DNA of 25,229 nt from an uncultured Clostridium sp. (GCA_900554565.1 USHX01000018.1:1-25229); one strand, 5' to 3'. Counted from the stretch's first letter, positions 16,442 to 24,801 are shown. Notes: generated by a model not told the origin, from the sequence alone. A program made the numbers and translations.

Positions 16442-17446
16442 ATGTCAGTAAAAATAGGAATTAATGGATTCGGAAGAATCGGAAACTTATCATTTCAAGC
16501 AGCACTTGCAAAGGAAGGGGTAGAAGTAGTAGCAATAAACGATCCATTTATAGATGCAGAATACATGGCTTACATGACAAAATTTGACACTGTACATGGA
16601 AGATTTAACGGAACAGTAGAATCAAAAGATGGAGTTTTAGTAGTAAATGGAAAAGAAATAAAAGTATATAATGAAATGGATCCACACAATATCCCATGGG
16701 GAGAAATTGGTGTTGACTATGTATTAGAATGCTCAGGAGTATTCACAACAATGGACAAAGCACAAGCTCATATAGATGCAGGAGCTAAAAAAGTAATAAT
16801 CAGTGCACCATCAAAAGATGCGCCAATGTTTGTTATGGGTGTAAACAACGAAACATATGACCCAAGCATGAACATTGTATCAAACGCATCATGCACAACA
16901 AACTGTTTAGCACCACTAGCTAAAGTTATAAACGATAACTTTGGAATTAAAGATGGATTAATGACAACAGTTCACTCAACAACAGCAACACAAAAAACAG
17001 TTGATGGAGCTTCTAAAAAAGACTGGAGAGGTGGTAGAGCAGCAGCTGCTAACATAATACCATCATCAACAGGAGCTGCAAAAGCAGTTGGAAAAGTAAT
17101 ACCATCATTAAATGGAAAATTAACAGGTATGTCATTCAGAGTACCAACAGTTGATGTTTCTGTAGTTGACTTAACATGTAACTTAGAAAAACCAACAACA
17201 ATGGAAGAAATCTGCAAAGTTATGAAACATGCAGCAGAAAACGAAATGAAAGGAATAATTGAATACACAGATGAAGCAGTAGTATCTTCAGACTTCATAA
17301 ATGACAAACATACATCAATATTTGATGCAACAGCTGGAATTCAATTAACAGATACATTTGTTAAATTAGTAGCATGGTATGATAACGAATGGGGATATTC
17401 AAACAAATTAGTTGATTTAGCTTGCTATATAGCTTCAAGATCATAA
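16442..17446 (+). CDS. gap: Glyceraldehyde-3-phosphate dehydrogenase (type I)
   Basis: This enzyme oxidises glyceraldehyde-3-phosphate to 1,3-bisphosphoglycerate with NAD+. The 334-residue sequence has the Rossmann start KIGINGFGRIGNLSFQAAL, the catalytic ASCTTNCLAP with nucleophile C151, the base H178 in HSTTATQKTVDG, and the C-terminal WYDNEWGYSNKLVDL. The residue after the second Rossmann strand is acidic (AINDPF), fitting NAD preference. AAGGAGG at 16427-16433 sets the start. It has its own promoter. pgk, which usually follows directly, is 3.1 kb downstream because two pilin-like genes lie between. Confidence 0.98.
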   Translation: MSVKIGINGFGRIGNLSFQAALAKEGVEVVAINDPFIDAEYMAYMTKFDTVHGRFNGTVESKDGVLVVNGKEIKVYNEMDPHNIPWGEIGVDYVLECSGVFTTMDKAQAHIDAGAKKVIISAPSKDAPMFVMGVNNETYDPSMNIVSNASCTTNCLAPLAKVINDNFGIKDGLMTTVHSTTATQKTVDGASKKDWRGGRAAAANIIPSSTGAAKAVGKVIPSLNGKLTGMSFRVPTVDVSVVDLTCNLEKPTTMEEICKVMKHAAENEMKGIIEYTDEAVVSSDFINDKHTSIFDATAGIQLTDTFVKLVAWYDNEWGYSNKLVDLACYIASRS

Positions 17447-17496
17447 AAAAATATTTCCTAGCAAAAGTTAGACAATAAAAATAAAATATAAAAAAG

Positions 17497-17529
17497 AAAA
17501 AGAATGCTTGCATAAGTATTCTTTTTTTT
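17497..17529 (+). terminator. Terminator after gap, overlapping the next promoter
   Basis: AGAATGCTT (17501-17509) pairs with AAGTATTCT (17514-17522) around GCAT, the stem can extend by A-T pairs, and a run of eight T's follows (17522-17529). It lies about 50 nt after the gap stop. Confidence 0.85.
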
Positions 17530-17536
17530 ATATAAT
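17508..17536 (+). promoter_or_regulatory. Promoter of the first pilin-FGE gene, -35 at the terminator apex
   Basis: TTGCAT at 17508-17513 spans the hairpin apex; after exactly 17 nt, made mainly of the 3' arm and the T-run, a perfect TATAAT occupies 17531-17536. The ATG at 17578 is about 35 nt past the expected transcription start. Confidence 0.7.
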
Positions 17537-17577
17537 TGCAGTATAAAAAGTTCAAACAAAAGACTAGGGGGATAAAA

Positions 17578-18933
17578 ATGTTATTGAAAAAAGAAAATGG
17601 TGTAACTTTAATAGCACTAGCAGTTACAATAATAGTATTATTAATTATTTCAGGAATAACATTAGGAACATTACAAAATAGAGATAATATAGTAAAACAA
17701 GCAAAAGACACAGGAGCTTCTGCAGGAAAAGAAAGCATAATAGAAAAAATTGAAGCAGATTTATATCAAGAAAAAGCAAAAACAGGAAAAGTACCAACTA
17801 AAGCAGAAATGAAAAAACTAATACAAAACAAAGGATATAACAAAGGAACATTAGGTGATGAGAGCTTTGTTACTAAAGATGGAGAATACACAATTGATTA
17901 TTCAGAAATTGTAGGTTGGAAAGATAGTGTTGAACCAGGACAAGTTGTTAGTGAAACAAAAAAAGATAATTATATAGATGAAGATGGTAATTGTGCAACT
18001 ATACCAAAAGGTTTTATAGTGGATAAAATAAAGAACAAGATATCAGAGGGATTAGTTGTTTATAGTACAGATAATAGTGAATTTGTATGGATACCAGTAC
18101 CAGATATAAATAATATGTCTCAATGTTCAACAGCTGGTGGAAATTGTAATTTACAACTAGAGAATGATAAATTAAAATGTATTAAACATAATAATGAAGA
18201 AATAGTTGGAAAGCTATATGCAGTAACTATTGGAGATAGTTTTGGGACAATAAATACAACATATAATGCAGATAGTGCAACTGAAATAAGAGAACCAGCG
18301 ATAATAAATGACCCTGAAATTAAAGATGACAGCAATATAGATCTTCTTAGTACTGAAACAAGTGACAAAAATGAAGAAGAAAGTGAATATAAAAGTATGG
18401 CAACTAGCGTAGCAAAATATGGTGGATTTTATGTTGGACGATATGAAACAAGTTTATCAGATGCTACGGCATCTTCTGAAGGAACAAGTGGAAAAGCACA
18501 ATCAAAACAAGGAGTGAAACCAGTGACTGCTGGTAATACAGGAGTCGGCTACACATGGCATGGATTATATAAAGTACAAAAAGAGGCATATGAATACACA
18601 AATAGCCCCGTAAATAGCAATATGATATGGGGAAGCCAATATGATAGAATTATAAATTGGGCATTAGAAGGAAAAGATAAAGACAAAGTGAAAAGTGAAT
18701 CGTTGGGGGAAGAAAATAGAACCATTACTGGAAGTGATAAAAATTCAAATGATAGTATAAACAATATTAGAGATTTATGTGGAAATATGAGTGAGGCAAC
18801 ACAAGAAGGTTTTGGAAAGATATATAGACAATTTCGTGGTGGAGATGGAGTAAAAGCAAGTTACCGTGGAACATCTTCACAATCATTGAATACAGATTGG
18901 ATAGGAAGTAGATTAACATTATATATAAAATAA
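17578..18933 (+). CDS. Pilin-like surface protein with C-terminal FGE/SUMF-like domain (copy 1)
   Basis: The start at ATG 17578 is chosen over a TTG at 17536, which lies inside the -10 box; AGGGGG precedes the ATG. The 451-residue protein begins MLLKKENG followed by VTLIALAVTIIVLLIISGI: a class III prepilin signal (basic leader, Gly before the cut, hydrophobic helix), though position +5 is Ala, not the usual Glu. A helical stretch (to about 90) follows. From about 125 the sequence resembles formylglycine-generating-enzyme (FGE/SUMF1) type domains: NYIDEDGNCATIPKGF, EFVWIPVP, GGFYVGRYE, then NIRDLCGNMSEATQEG, RQFRGGDG and the end GSRLTLYIK. The catalytic cysteines of true FGE are not evident, so a binding or adhesive role is more likely than enzymatic (inference). 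CGT/CGA and T-ending codons are commoner than in neighbours. It interrupts gap-pgk. Confidence 0.8.
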   Translation: MLLKKENGVTLIALAVTIIVLLIISGITLGTLQNRDNIVKQAKDTGASAGKESIIEKIEADLYQEKAKTGKVPTKAEMKKLIQNKGYNKGTLGDESFVTKDGEYTIDYSEIVGWKDSVEPGQVVSETKKDNYIDEDGNCATIPKGFIVDKIKNKISEGLVVYSTDNSEFVWIPVPDINNMSQCSTAGGNCNLQLENDKLKCIKHNNEEIVGKLYAVTIGDSFGTINTTYNADSATEIREPAIINDPEIKDDSNIDLLSTETSDKNEEESEYKSMATSVAKYGGFYVGRYETSLSDATASSEGTSGKAQSKQGVKPVTAGNTGVGYTWHGLYKVQKEAYEYTNSPVNSNMIWGSQYDRIINWALEGKDKDKVKSESLGEENRTITGSDKNSNDSINNIRDLCGNMSEATQEGFGKIYRQFRGGDGVKASYRGTSSQSLNTDWIGSRLTLYIK

Positions 18934-18938
18934 AACAG

Positions 18939-18977
18939 AAAAGAGCATTAAAATTTATATTTTAATACTCTTTTTTT
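18939..18977 (+). terminator. Terminator after pilin-FGE copy 1
   Basis: A 16-bp stem with one C-A mismatch (18939-18954 with 18959-18974) and a TTAT loop runs into T's to 18977. It starts 5 nt after the stop codon. Confidence 0.85.
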
Positions 18978-18986
18978 GGATAAATT

Positions 18987-19005
18987 CTAAAGTTATTTAC
19001 TTTAG
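18987..19005 (+). promoter_or_regulatory. Small hairpin in the leader of pilin-FGE copy 2
   Basis: CTAAAG (18987-18992) pairs with CTTTAG (19000-19005) around a 7-nt A/T loop, just before the AAAAGGGA ribosome binding site. GATAAA at 18979-18984 is the only -10-like sequence here and has no good -35, so the promoter of copy 2 is unclear. Confidence 0.3.
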
Positions 19006-19025
19006 GACTAAAAGGGAAAATAAAA

Positions 19026-20402
19026 ATGCAAAAAGCAAAAGAAAGTGGAATTACTTTAGTTGCGTTAGTAATAACCGTAATAGTATTGCTAATTTTATCA
19101 TCAATAGCAACATATAGTGGATTAAATGTTGTAAAATCTTCAAAATTCACAGTATTTACAACAGAAATGAAAATAATGCAAACTAAAGTAAATGAAATAT
19201 ATCAAAAATATAAAGATGGAAATAGTATTGAAATTGATGGAACAACATATTATGGAGAAAACAAAAAGAGCGAAAACTCTAATTCAACAATACTAGATAT
19301 AGGACAAGCTTTAGATAGTGTAAGTACACAAGCAAACAAAGTATTTACTGAAAGTGCATCAGGAATAACTAATAAAGATGGCTATAAATATTGGAATAAT
19401 GAATTAGCGAAAAAATTAGGAATTGAAGGCGTTGATGGAGACTTTTTTGTAAATGTAGAAAAAAGAAGCATTGTAAGCTAGGATGGTTTTACATATACGG
19501 GAAAAACATATTATACACTAAGTCAATTGCCAAACAATTTATATAATGTGGAATATGAAAAGCAAGATGAAAATAAGCCTACTTTTGATACAAATGTAAA
19601 GAGAATTTCTACAAATAAATGGAAGATAACTATTTCAAATATAAAATACGATGAATATATAGAAAAATGGTATGTAAAATATAAAAAAGAAGGTCAAGAA
19701 AATTGGCAAACAAGTGAAGATATGAATTTTACAGTATCAGAAAGTGGAAAATATATTATAAAAATAGATAATGAAGAAATATCATCAGAAGAAAAACAAT
19801 AATTTGTGGGAGTGTTAATACCAGGATCAATGGCAGATTTAACCCAAAAAGATAATTATACAGATGAAAATGGAGAAAAAGCAACTATACCAGAAGGATT
19901 TACAATATCAAGAATACCGGAAGAATCTAATGTTTCAGATGGATTAGTAATATATGATATACCAGAATCAGAAGTAGAAAATGTAGATTGGAGTAAAAAG
20001 ACAGAATATGGTAATTATGAAGTAAAAACAAAATATAACCAATATGTATGGATACCATGTACTGTAAACCAAGATGAAAACAAACTACAATACAACTGTA
20101 ATGTTGCTATAAATACGGTAAAAGATATATTAGGGAATGCTATAAAAAAATCAGGCGAAATAAAACTATTAAATACAGGAGTAACTACACAACAAAGCAA
20201 TATTTATGACATGACTGGAAATGTGGCGGAACAAACAACAGAATCAAATCCATTGGAATCAGTACAAGAATTTAAAATAGTTAGAGGAAATTCTTTTCGA
20301 GGAGAAAGTGCATCTGGATCACGTGCAGATCATACTATGAAAAGCGAATATCATAATATTTGCGACTTTGTAGGTTTTAGAAGTACAATTTTTATAAAAT
20401 AA
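19026..20402 (+). pseudogene. Pilin-like / FGE-SUMF-like surface protein (copy 2), interrupted by two in-frame stop codons
   Basis: One frame spans the whole region, broken by TAG at 19479-19481 and TAA at 19800-19802 with no change of frame. Sense codons continue on both sides (IVS-stop-DGFTYTGKTYYTLSQL and EEKQ-stop-FVGVLIPGSMADL), so it reads as one ~458-codon gene. Part 1 has a class III prepilin-like start (MQKAKESG / ITLVALVITVIVLLILS, again without Glu at +5). Part 2 (about residues 180-258) looks like an Ig/fibronectin-like beta-sandwich (KWYVKYKKEGQENW, FTVSESGKYIIKI). Part 3 matches copy 1: NYTDENGEKATIPEGF, YVWIPC, NIYDMTGNVAEQT, VRGNSFRG and the end GFRSTIFIK. Internal GTG/TTG codons lack ribosome binding sites. 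Other genes here end normally with TAG and TAA, so recoding is unlikely. Two nonsense mutations in a silenced or phase-off paralogue fit best. Confidence 0.85.
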
Positions 20403-20469
20403 CAAAAGAATTCACAAATGAATATTCTAGAATAACTTTATTTATGCATAATGTGACAAAAAATCAGCT

Positions 20470-20495
20470 AGAACACTTGAAAAGTGTTCTTTTTT
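20470..20495 (+). terminator. Terminator after pilin-FGE copy 2, overlapping the pgk promoter
   Basis: AGAACACTT (20470-20478) pairs with AAGTGTTCT (20482-20490) around GAA and is followed by T's to 20495. Confidence 0.85.
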
Positions 20496-20505
20496 GCGGT
20501 AAAAT
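20477..20505 (+). promoter_or_regulatory. pgk promoter, -35 at the terminator apex
   Basis: TTGAAA at 20477-20482 spans the hairpin apex; after 17 nt comes TAAAAT at 20500-20505. The boxes and spacer are the same as at gap. The leader of about 72 nt contains a 12-codon ORF (20531-20569) without a ribosome binding site, ending just before the pgk AGGGAGG. Confidence 0.7.
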
Positions 20506-20583
20506 ATGTATGCAAATAAAAAAGCGAAAAATGGATAAAATAAAACAAGCTTATAAAAGCCAAAAATAAGGGAGGAAAAATAA

Positions 20584-21768
20584 ATGAATAAAAAAACAAT
20601 CAAAGACATTGATTTAAAAGGAAAAAAAGTCCTAGTAAGATGTGACTTCAACGTACCAATGGACGAAAACAAAAACATAACAGACAACACAAGAATAGTA
20701 GCAGCATTACCAACAATAAAATACCTACTAGAAAATAATTGTGCTGTTATTTTATGCTCACACTTAGGAAGACCAAAGGGAGAATTTAAACCAGAATTCT
20801 CATTAGCACCAGTTGCAAAAGAACTATCAAAATTACTAGATAAAGAAGTAATAATGGCAAAAGATGTTGTAGGAGAAGATGCAAACAAAAAAGCAAAAGA
20901 ACTACAAGCAGGACAAGTAATGTTATTAGAAAATGTAAGATATCATAGAGAAGAAACAGACAATGATCCAGAGTTTGCTAAAAAATTAGCAGACATGGCA
21001 GAAATATATGTAAATGATGCATTTGGAGCTGCACATAGAGCACATGCTTCAACAGCAGGAGTAGCACAATACTTACCAGCAGTATCAGGATTTTTAATAG
21101 AAAAAGAACTAAAATTCTTAGGAAATGCACTAAACAATCCAGAAAGACCATTTGTAGCAATACTAGGAGGAGCAAAAGTATCTGACAAAATAGGGGTAAT
21201 AGACAGTTTACTAGAAAAAGTAGATACATTAATAATTGGTGGAGGAATGGCATATACATTCTTTAAAGCACAAGGATATGAAGTTGGAAATTCAATATGT
21301 GAATTAGACAAATTAGACCTAGCAAAAGAAGCAATGGCAAAAGCCAAAGAAAAAGGTGTAAAACTAATGCTTCCAGTAGACACAAAAATAGGAAAAGAAT
21401 TTAAACCAGATACAGAAAGCAAAACAGTTGCATGGACAGAAATTCCAGAAGGTTGGGAAGGATTTGACATTGGAGAAAAATCAATAGAAATGTTCACAGA
21501 AGAAATCAAAAATGCAAAAACAGTAGTATGGAATGGACCAGTAGGACTATTTGAATTTGACCAATTTGCAATTGGAACAAATGCAATAGCAAAAACACTA
21601 TCAGAAATTGATGCAACAACAATTATAGGTGGTGGAGATTCAGCAGCAGCTGTAAAAAAAGCAGGATTACAAGATAAAATGACACACATCTCAACAGGTG
21701 GTGGAGCATCACTAGAATTCTTAGAAGGTAAAAAACTACCAGGAATAGAATGTTTACAAGACAAATAA
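20584..21768 (+). CDS. pgk: Phosphoglycerate kinase
   Basis: This enzyme makes ATP from 1,3-bisphosphoglycerate. The 394-residue protein starts with KTIKDIDLKGKKVLVRCDFNV in pieces typical of the family; DFNVPMDENKNITDNTRI and HLGRPKG form the substrate site, GAAHRAHAS is the conserved central motif, LGGAKVSDKIGVI opens the nucleotide domain and GGGDSAAAVKK near the end binds phosphate. GGGAGG at 20570-20575 sets the start. It heads the pgk-tpiA-gpmI unit with its own promoter. Length is normal and no damage is seen. Confidence 0.98.
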   Translation: MNKKTIKDIDLKGKKVLVRCDFNVPMDENKNITDNTRIVAALPTIKYLLENNCAVILCSHLGRPKGEFKPEFSLAPVAKELSKLLDKEVIMAKDVVGEDANKKAKELQAGQVMLLENVRYHREETDNDPEFAKKLADMAEIYVNDAFGAAHRAHASTAGVAQYLPAVSGFLIEKELKFLGNALNNPERPFVAILGGAKVSDKIGVIDSLLEKVDTLIIGGGMAYTFFKAQGYEVGNSICELDKLDLAKEAMAKAKEKGVKLMLPVDTKIGKEFKPDTESKTVAWTEIPEGWEGFDIGEKSIEMFTEEIKNAKTVVWNGPVGLFEFDQFAIGTNAIAKTLSEIDATTIIGGGDSAAAVKKAGLQDKMTHISTGGGASLEFLEGKKLPGIECLQDK

Positions 21769-21789
21769 ATCGAGAGAGGAATGAAAAAT

Positions 21790-22536
21790 ATGAGAAAAAA
21801 AGTAATTGCAGGAAACTGGAAAATGAACATGCTTCCAAATGAAGCAATGAAATTTATAGAAGATTTAGCACCATTAGTAAAAGACACAGAACATGAAGTA
21901 ATACTATGTGTGCCATATACAGACCTATTTTATGCACTACTAACAGTACAAGGAACAAACATAAAAATAGGAGCTCAAAACATGCACTTTGAAGAAAAAG
22001 GAGCATATACAGGAGAAGTTTCAGGAGAAATGTTAAAATCAATAAATGTAGAATATGTAATAATAGGACATTCAGAAAGAAGACAATATTTTGCTGAAAC
22101 AGATGAAACTGTAAACAAAAAAATAAAAGCAGCATTTAAATATGGACTAAAACCAATAGTATGTGTTGGAGAAACATTAGAAGAAAAAGAAGCTGGGAAA
22201 ACAGCTGAAATCATAACAAATCAAACAAAACTTGCATTAGAAGGACTAACAAATGAGCAAGTTGAAAACACAATAATAGCATATGAACCAATATGGGCAA
22301 TTGGAACAGGAAAAACAGCAACAAGTGAAGATGCAAACAATTCAATAAAAGAAATAAGAAATAAAATTGCTGAAATCTATGGACAAGACACAGCTTCAAG
22401 AGTTATAATACAATATGGCGGAAGTGTAAAAAGCACAAATGCAAAAGAACTATTTGAAATGTCAGACATAGATGGAGGGCTAGTTGGAGGAGCCAGCTTA
22501 AAAGCAGAAGAATTCAGTAAAATAGTAAATTACTAA
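21790..22536 (+). CDS. tpiA: Triosephosphate isomerase
   Basis: It interconverts dihydroxyacetone phosphate and glyceraldehyde-3-phosphate. Catalytic residues are all present when numbered from ATG 21790: K11 in AGNWKMN, H94 in IIGHSERR and E166 in AYEPIWAIGTGKTA; the phosphate loop is GGSVKSTNA and the end GGLVGGASLK is typical. An upstream ATG at 21781 would add MKN, but it lies 1 nt after the GAGAGGA site; the ATG at 21790 has a normal spacing of 10 nt and gives the usual MRK start, hence 248 residues. The gap to pgk is only about 20 nt, so they share a transcript. Confidence 0.97.
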   Translation: MRKKVIAGNWKMNMLPNEAMKFIEDLAPLVKDTEHEVILCVPYTDLFYALLTVQGTNIKIGAQNMHFEEKGAYTGEVSGEMLKSINVEYVIIGHSERRQYFAETDETVNKKIKAAFKYGLKPIVCVGETLEEKEAGKTAEIITNQTKLALEGLTNEQVENTIIAYEPIWAIGTGKTATSEDANNSIKEIRNKIAEIYGQDTASRVIIQYGGSVKSTNAKELFEMSDIDGGLVGGASLKAEEFSKIVNY

Positions 22537-22556
22537 AAAGGACGGTAAATGTAGAA

Positions 22557-24098
22557 ATGAAAGATAAATTAACAATGTTAATGATATTAGATGGTTTTGG
22601 AGACAATCCAAATAAAGATGGAAATGCAATAAAAATGGCAAAAACACCTAATATTGATAGACTAATGAAAAAATACTCTAATGTAGACATAGGAACAAGT
22701 GGACTAGCAGTTGGACTACCAGAAGGACAAATGGGAAATTCAGAAGTTGGACACACAAATATTGGAGCAGGAAGAATTGTATATCAAGAATTAACAAGAA
22801 TAACAAAATCAATAGAAGATGGAGACTTCTTCTCAAACCCAGAATTTATAGCAGCAATTGAAAACTGCAAGAAAAACAACTCAAAATTACACATACTAGG
22901 ACTTGTATCAGATGGTGGAGTTCATAGTCACAACAGACACTTATATGGACTTCTAGAAATGGCAAAAAGAAGAGACTTTGAAGATGTATATGTACATTGT
23001 TTCTTAGATGGTAGAGATACACCACCAGCATCAGCAGAAAGTTATATACTAAAATTACAAGACAAAATGAACGAAAAAGGTGTTGGAAAAATAGCAAGTC
23101 TATCTGGAAGATTCTATGCAATGGATAGAGATAAAAGATGGCAAAGAGTTCAAAAGTGTTATGATGCACTAGTAAATGGTAAAGGAAATAAAGCTAGCAG
23201 TAGTATAAAAGCCATTGAAGACTCATACCAAAAAGAAGTATTTGATGAATTCGTAGAACCTACAGTAATATGCAATGGAGATGAACCAGTAGCAACAATA
23301 GGAAAAAATGATTCAGTAATATTCTTCAACTTCAGACCAGACAGAGCAAGAGAAATAACAAGAGCAATTGTAGATCCAGACTTTGATGGATTTGAAACAA
23401 AAAAAGACTTAAACACATATTTCGTATGTTTCACAAGTTATGATGAAACAATGCCAAATGTACACATTGCATTCAAAAAAGAACCACTAAAAAATACGTT
23501 TGGAGAATATATAAGTGATAAAGGATATACACAACTAAGAATAGCAGAAACAGAAAAATACGCACATGTTACATTCTTCTTTAATGGTGGAGAAGAAAAA
23601 CAATATGAAGGAGAAGACAGAATATTAGTACCATCACCAAAAGTAGAAACATATGACATGAAACCAGAAATGAGTGCATATGAAGTAACAGACAAAGTAT
23701 TAGAAGCAATATCACAAGACAAATATGATGCAATAATTTTAAATTATGCAAATACAGACATGGTAGGACACACAGGAAGCTTAGCAGCTGCAATAAAAGC
23801 AGTAGAAGCAGTAGATGAATGTGTAGGAAAAGTAGTAAAACTAGTAGAAGAAAAACAAGGAAATCTACTAATAACTGCAGACCATGGAAATGCAGAACAA
23901 ATGATAGACTACAAAACAGGAGAACCACACACAGCACATACAACAAATCCTGTACCATTAATTTTGGTAACAGCAAATGAAAAACTAAAATTAAAATCAG
24001 GTGGAAAATTAGCAGATTTAGCACCAACAATGCTTGATTTAATGAATCTTGAAAAACCAGAAGAAATGACAGGAACAAGTTTATTAGATAAGGAATAA
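22557..24098 (+). CDS. gpmI: 2,3-bisphosphoglycerate-independent phosphoglycerate mutase
   Basis: It converts 3-phosphoglycerate to 2-phosphoglycerate with two Mn ions and a phosphoserine intermediate. The 513-residue protein has the metal motif ILDGFG (D12), the nucleophile S62 in GQMGNSEVGHTNIGAGR, HCFLDGRDTPP, SGRFYAMDRDKRW, FNFRPDRARE and the C-terminal metal sites YANTDMVGHTG and TADHGNAEQM. The AAGGA site is 14 nt from the ATG used here but only 6 nt from an ATG-TAG pair at 22549-22554; translation may pass through that minimal start-stop or simply use a long spacer. It follows tpiA by 20 nt. Eno, the next enzyme of the pathway, is not in the window. Confidence 0.97.
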   Translation: MKDKLTMLMILDGFGDNPNKDGNAIKMAKTPNIDRLMKKYSNVDIGTSGLAVGLPEGQMGNSEVGHTNIGAGRIVYQELTRITKSIEDGDFFSNPEFIAAIENCKKNNSKLHILGLVSDGGVHSHNRHLYGLLEMAKRRDFEDVYVHCFLDGRDTPPASAESYILKLQDKMNEKGVGKIASLSGRFYAMDRDKRWQRVQKCYDALVNGKGNKASSSIKAIEDSYQKEVFDEFVEPTVICNGDEPVATIGKNDSVIFFNFRPDRAREITRAIVDPDFDGFETKKDLNTYFVCFTSYDETMPNVHIAFKKEPLKNTFGEYISDKGYTQLRIAETEKYAHVTFFFNGGEEKQYEGEDRILVPSPKVETYDMKPEMSAYEVTDKVLEAISQDKYDAIILNYANTDMVGHTGSLAAAIKAVEAVDECVGKVVKLVEEKQGNLLITADHGNAEQMIDYKTGEPHTAHTTNPVPLILVTANEKLKLKSGGKLADLAPTMLDLMNLEKPEEMTGTSLLDKE

Positions 24099-24105
24099 AA
24101 GGGAT

Positions 24106-24801
24106 ATGTTAAATCATACTAAAAAGATAAAACAAATCTATGAAAACATACAAAAAGAACTATTTTATATGATACCAGAAAAATGGGATAAATTGTATTT
24201 ATATAGTTCCATAATAGATATGCCAGATGGAAAAAAGACAGGGGAACTATATTTTTACTACATTCCAAAAGGAATATTAAAGAAAAAGCCAGTAAATGTT
24301 TATGAAATACCAAACAAATTCAATCTAGATGAAAATGAATATTTAGCATTAGTAAAATATCTATATGAAGGAATAAAACAAGTAAGAGAAGAATTCAGAA
24401 AATCCGAAATAACAGGAGAATTATGGTCAAACATAACAATAACAATTCAAAACTTGAAATTCAAAGTAGAATATAACTATGAAGACTTGTTAAATAGCTA
24501 TTTTAACAATTATGAAAGACACATAATTTGGAGATATGAATATTTAGGTATTGGTCAAGAACAAGTAAACAAAAAAGACAGAGAAATATTAGAAAGATAT
24601 TTCAAAGGAGCAAAAGAACCAGTAAAAAAAGACATTTATGAAGCTGGAATTTATATAAAAGATGTTGGAAATCAAATAGGCTATAACACAGAAGAAATAG
24701 AAAAGCCCAAAGAACCACAAGAACCTAAAAAAAGAAGAAAAAATCAAATATTATTATCAGAAGAAGAAATTAAGAAAATGAAAAATCAGGGTAGAGATTA
24801 A
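24106..24801 (+). CDS. YezG-family (DUF600) immunity-like protein
   Basis: The 231-residue protein resembles the YezG family, antitoxins/immunity proteins of LXG-type polymorphic toxins such as those of Bacillus subtilis. Matching features: an N-terminal helix then EKWDKLYLYSSIIDM (about 25-39), a beta segment GELYFYYIPKG, a helix with EEFRKSEI, NITITIQNLKFKVEYNYEDL and the family-typical RHIIWRYEYLGI (about 138-149). Beyond that it has an extra Lys/Glu/Pro-rich tail (about 195-231), making it longer than usual. No toxin gene is seen on either side. AAAGGGA sets the start 7 nt after gpmI, so it may be read through from the glycolytic operon. Function as an orphan immunity gene is inference. 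Confidence 0.75.
   Translation: MLNHTKKIKQIYENIQKELFYMIPEKWDKLYLYSSIIDMPDGKKTGELYFYYIPKGILKKKPVNVYEIPNKFNLDENEYLALVKYLYEGIKQVREEFRKSEITGELWSNITITIQNLKFKVEYNYEDLLNSYFNNYERHIIWRYEYLGIGQEQVNKKDREILERYFKGAKEPVKKDIYEAGIYIKDVGNQIGYNTEEIEKPKEPQEPKKRRKNQILLSEEEIKKMKNQGRD

Noticed and set aside
17536..17577. Upstream TTG start for pilin-FGE copy 1
   Set aside because: It lies inside the TATAAT box and lacks a ribosome binding site; ATG 17578 has AGGGGG and gives a proper prepilin leader.
19479..19802. Stop-codon recoding (TAG or TAA read as an amino acid)
   Set aside because: Other genes in the window end properly at TAG and TAA, so general recoding does not fit.
20531..20569. Twelve-codon leader ORF (MDKIKQAYKSQK) before pgk, as a leader peptide
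   Set aside because: No ribosome binding site and no regulatory codon run; it is likely chance in A-rich sequence.
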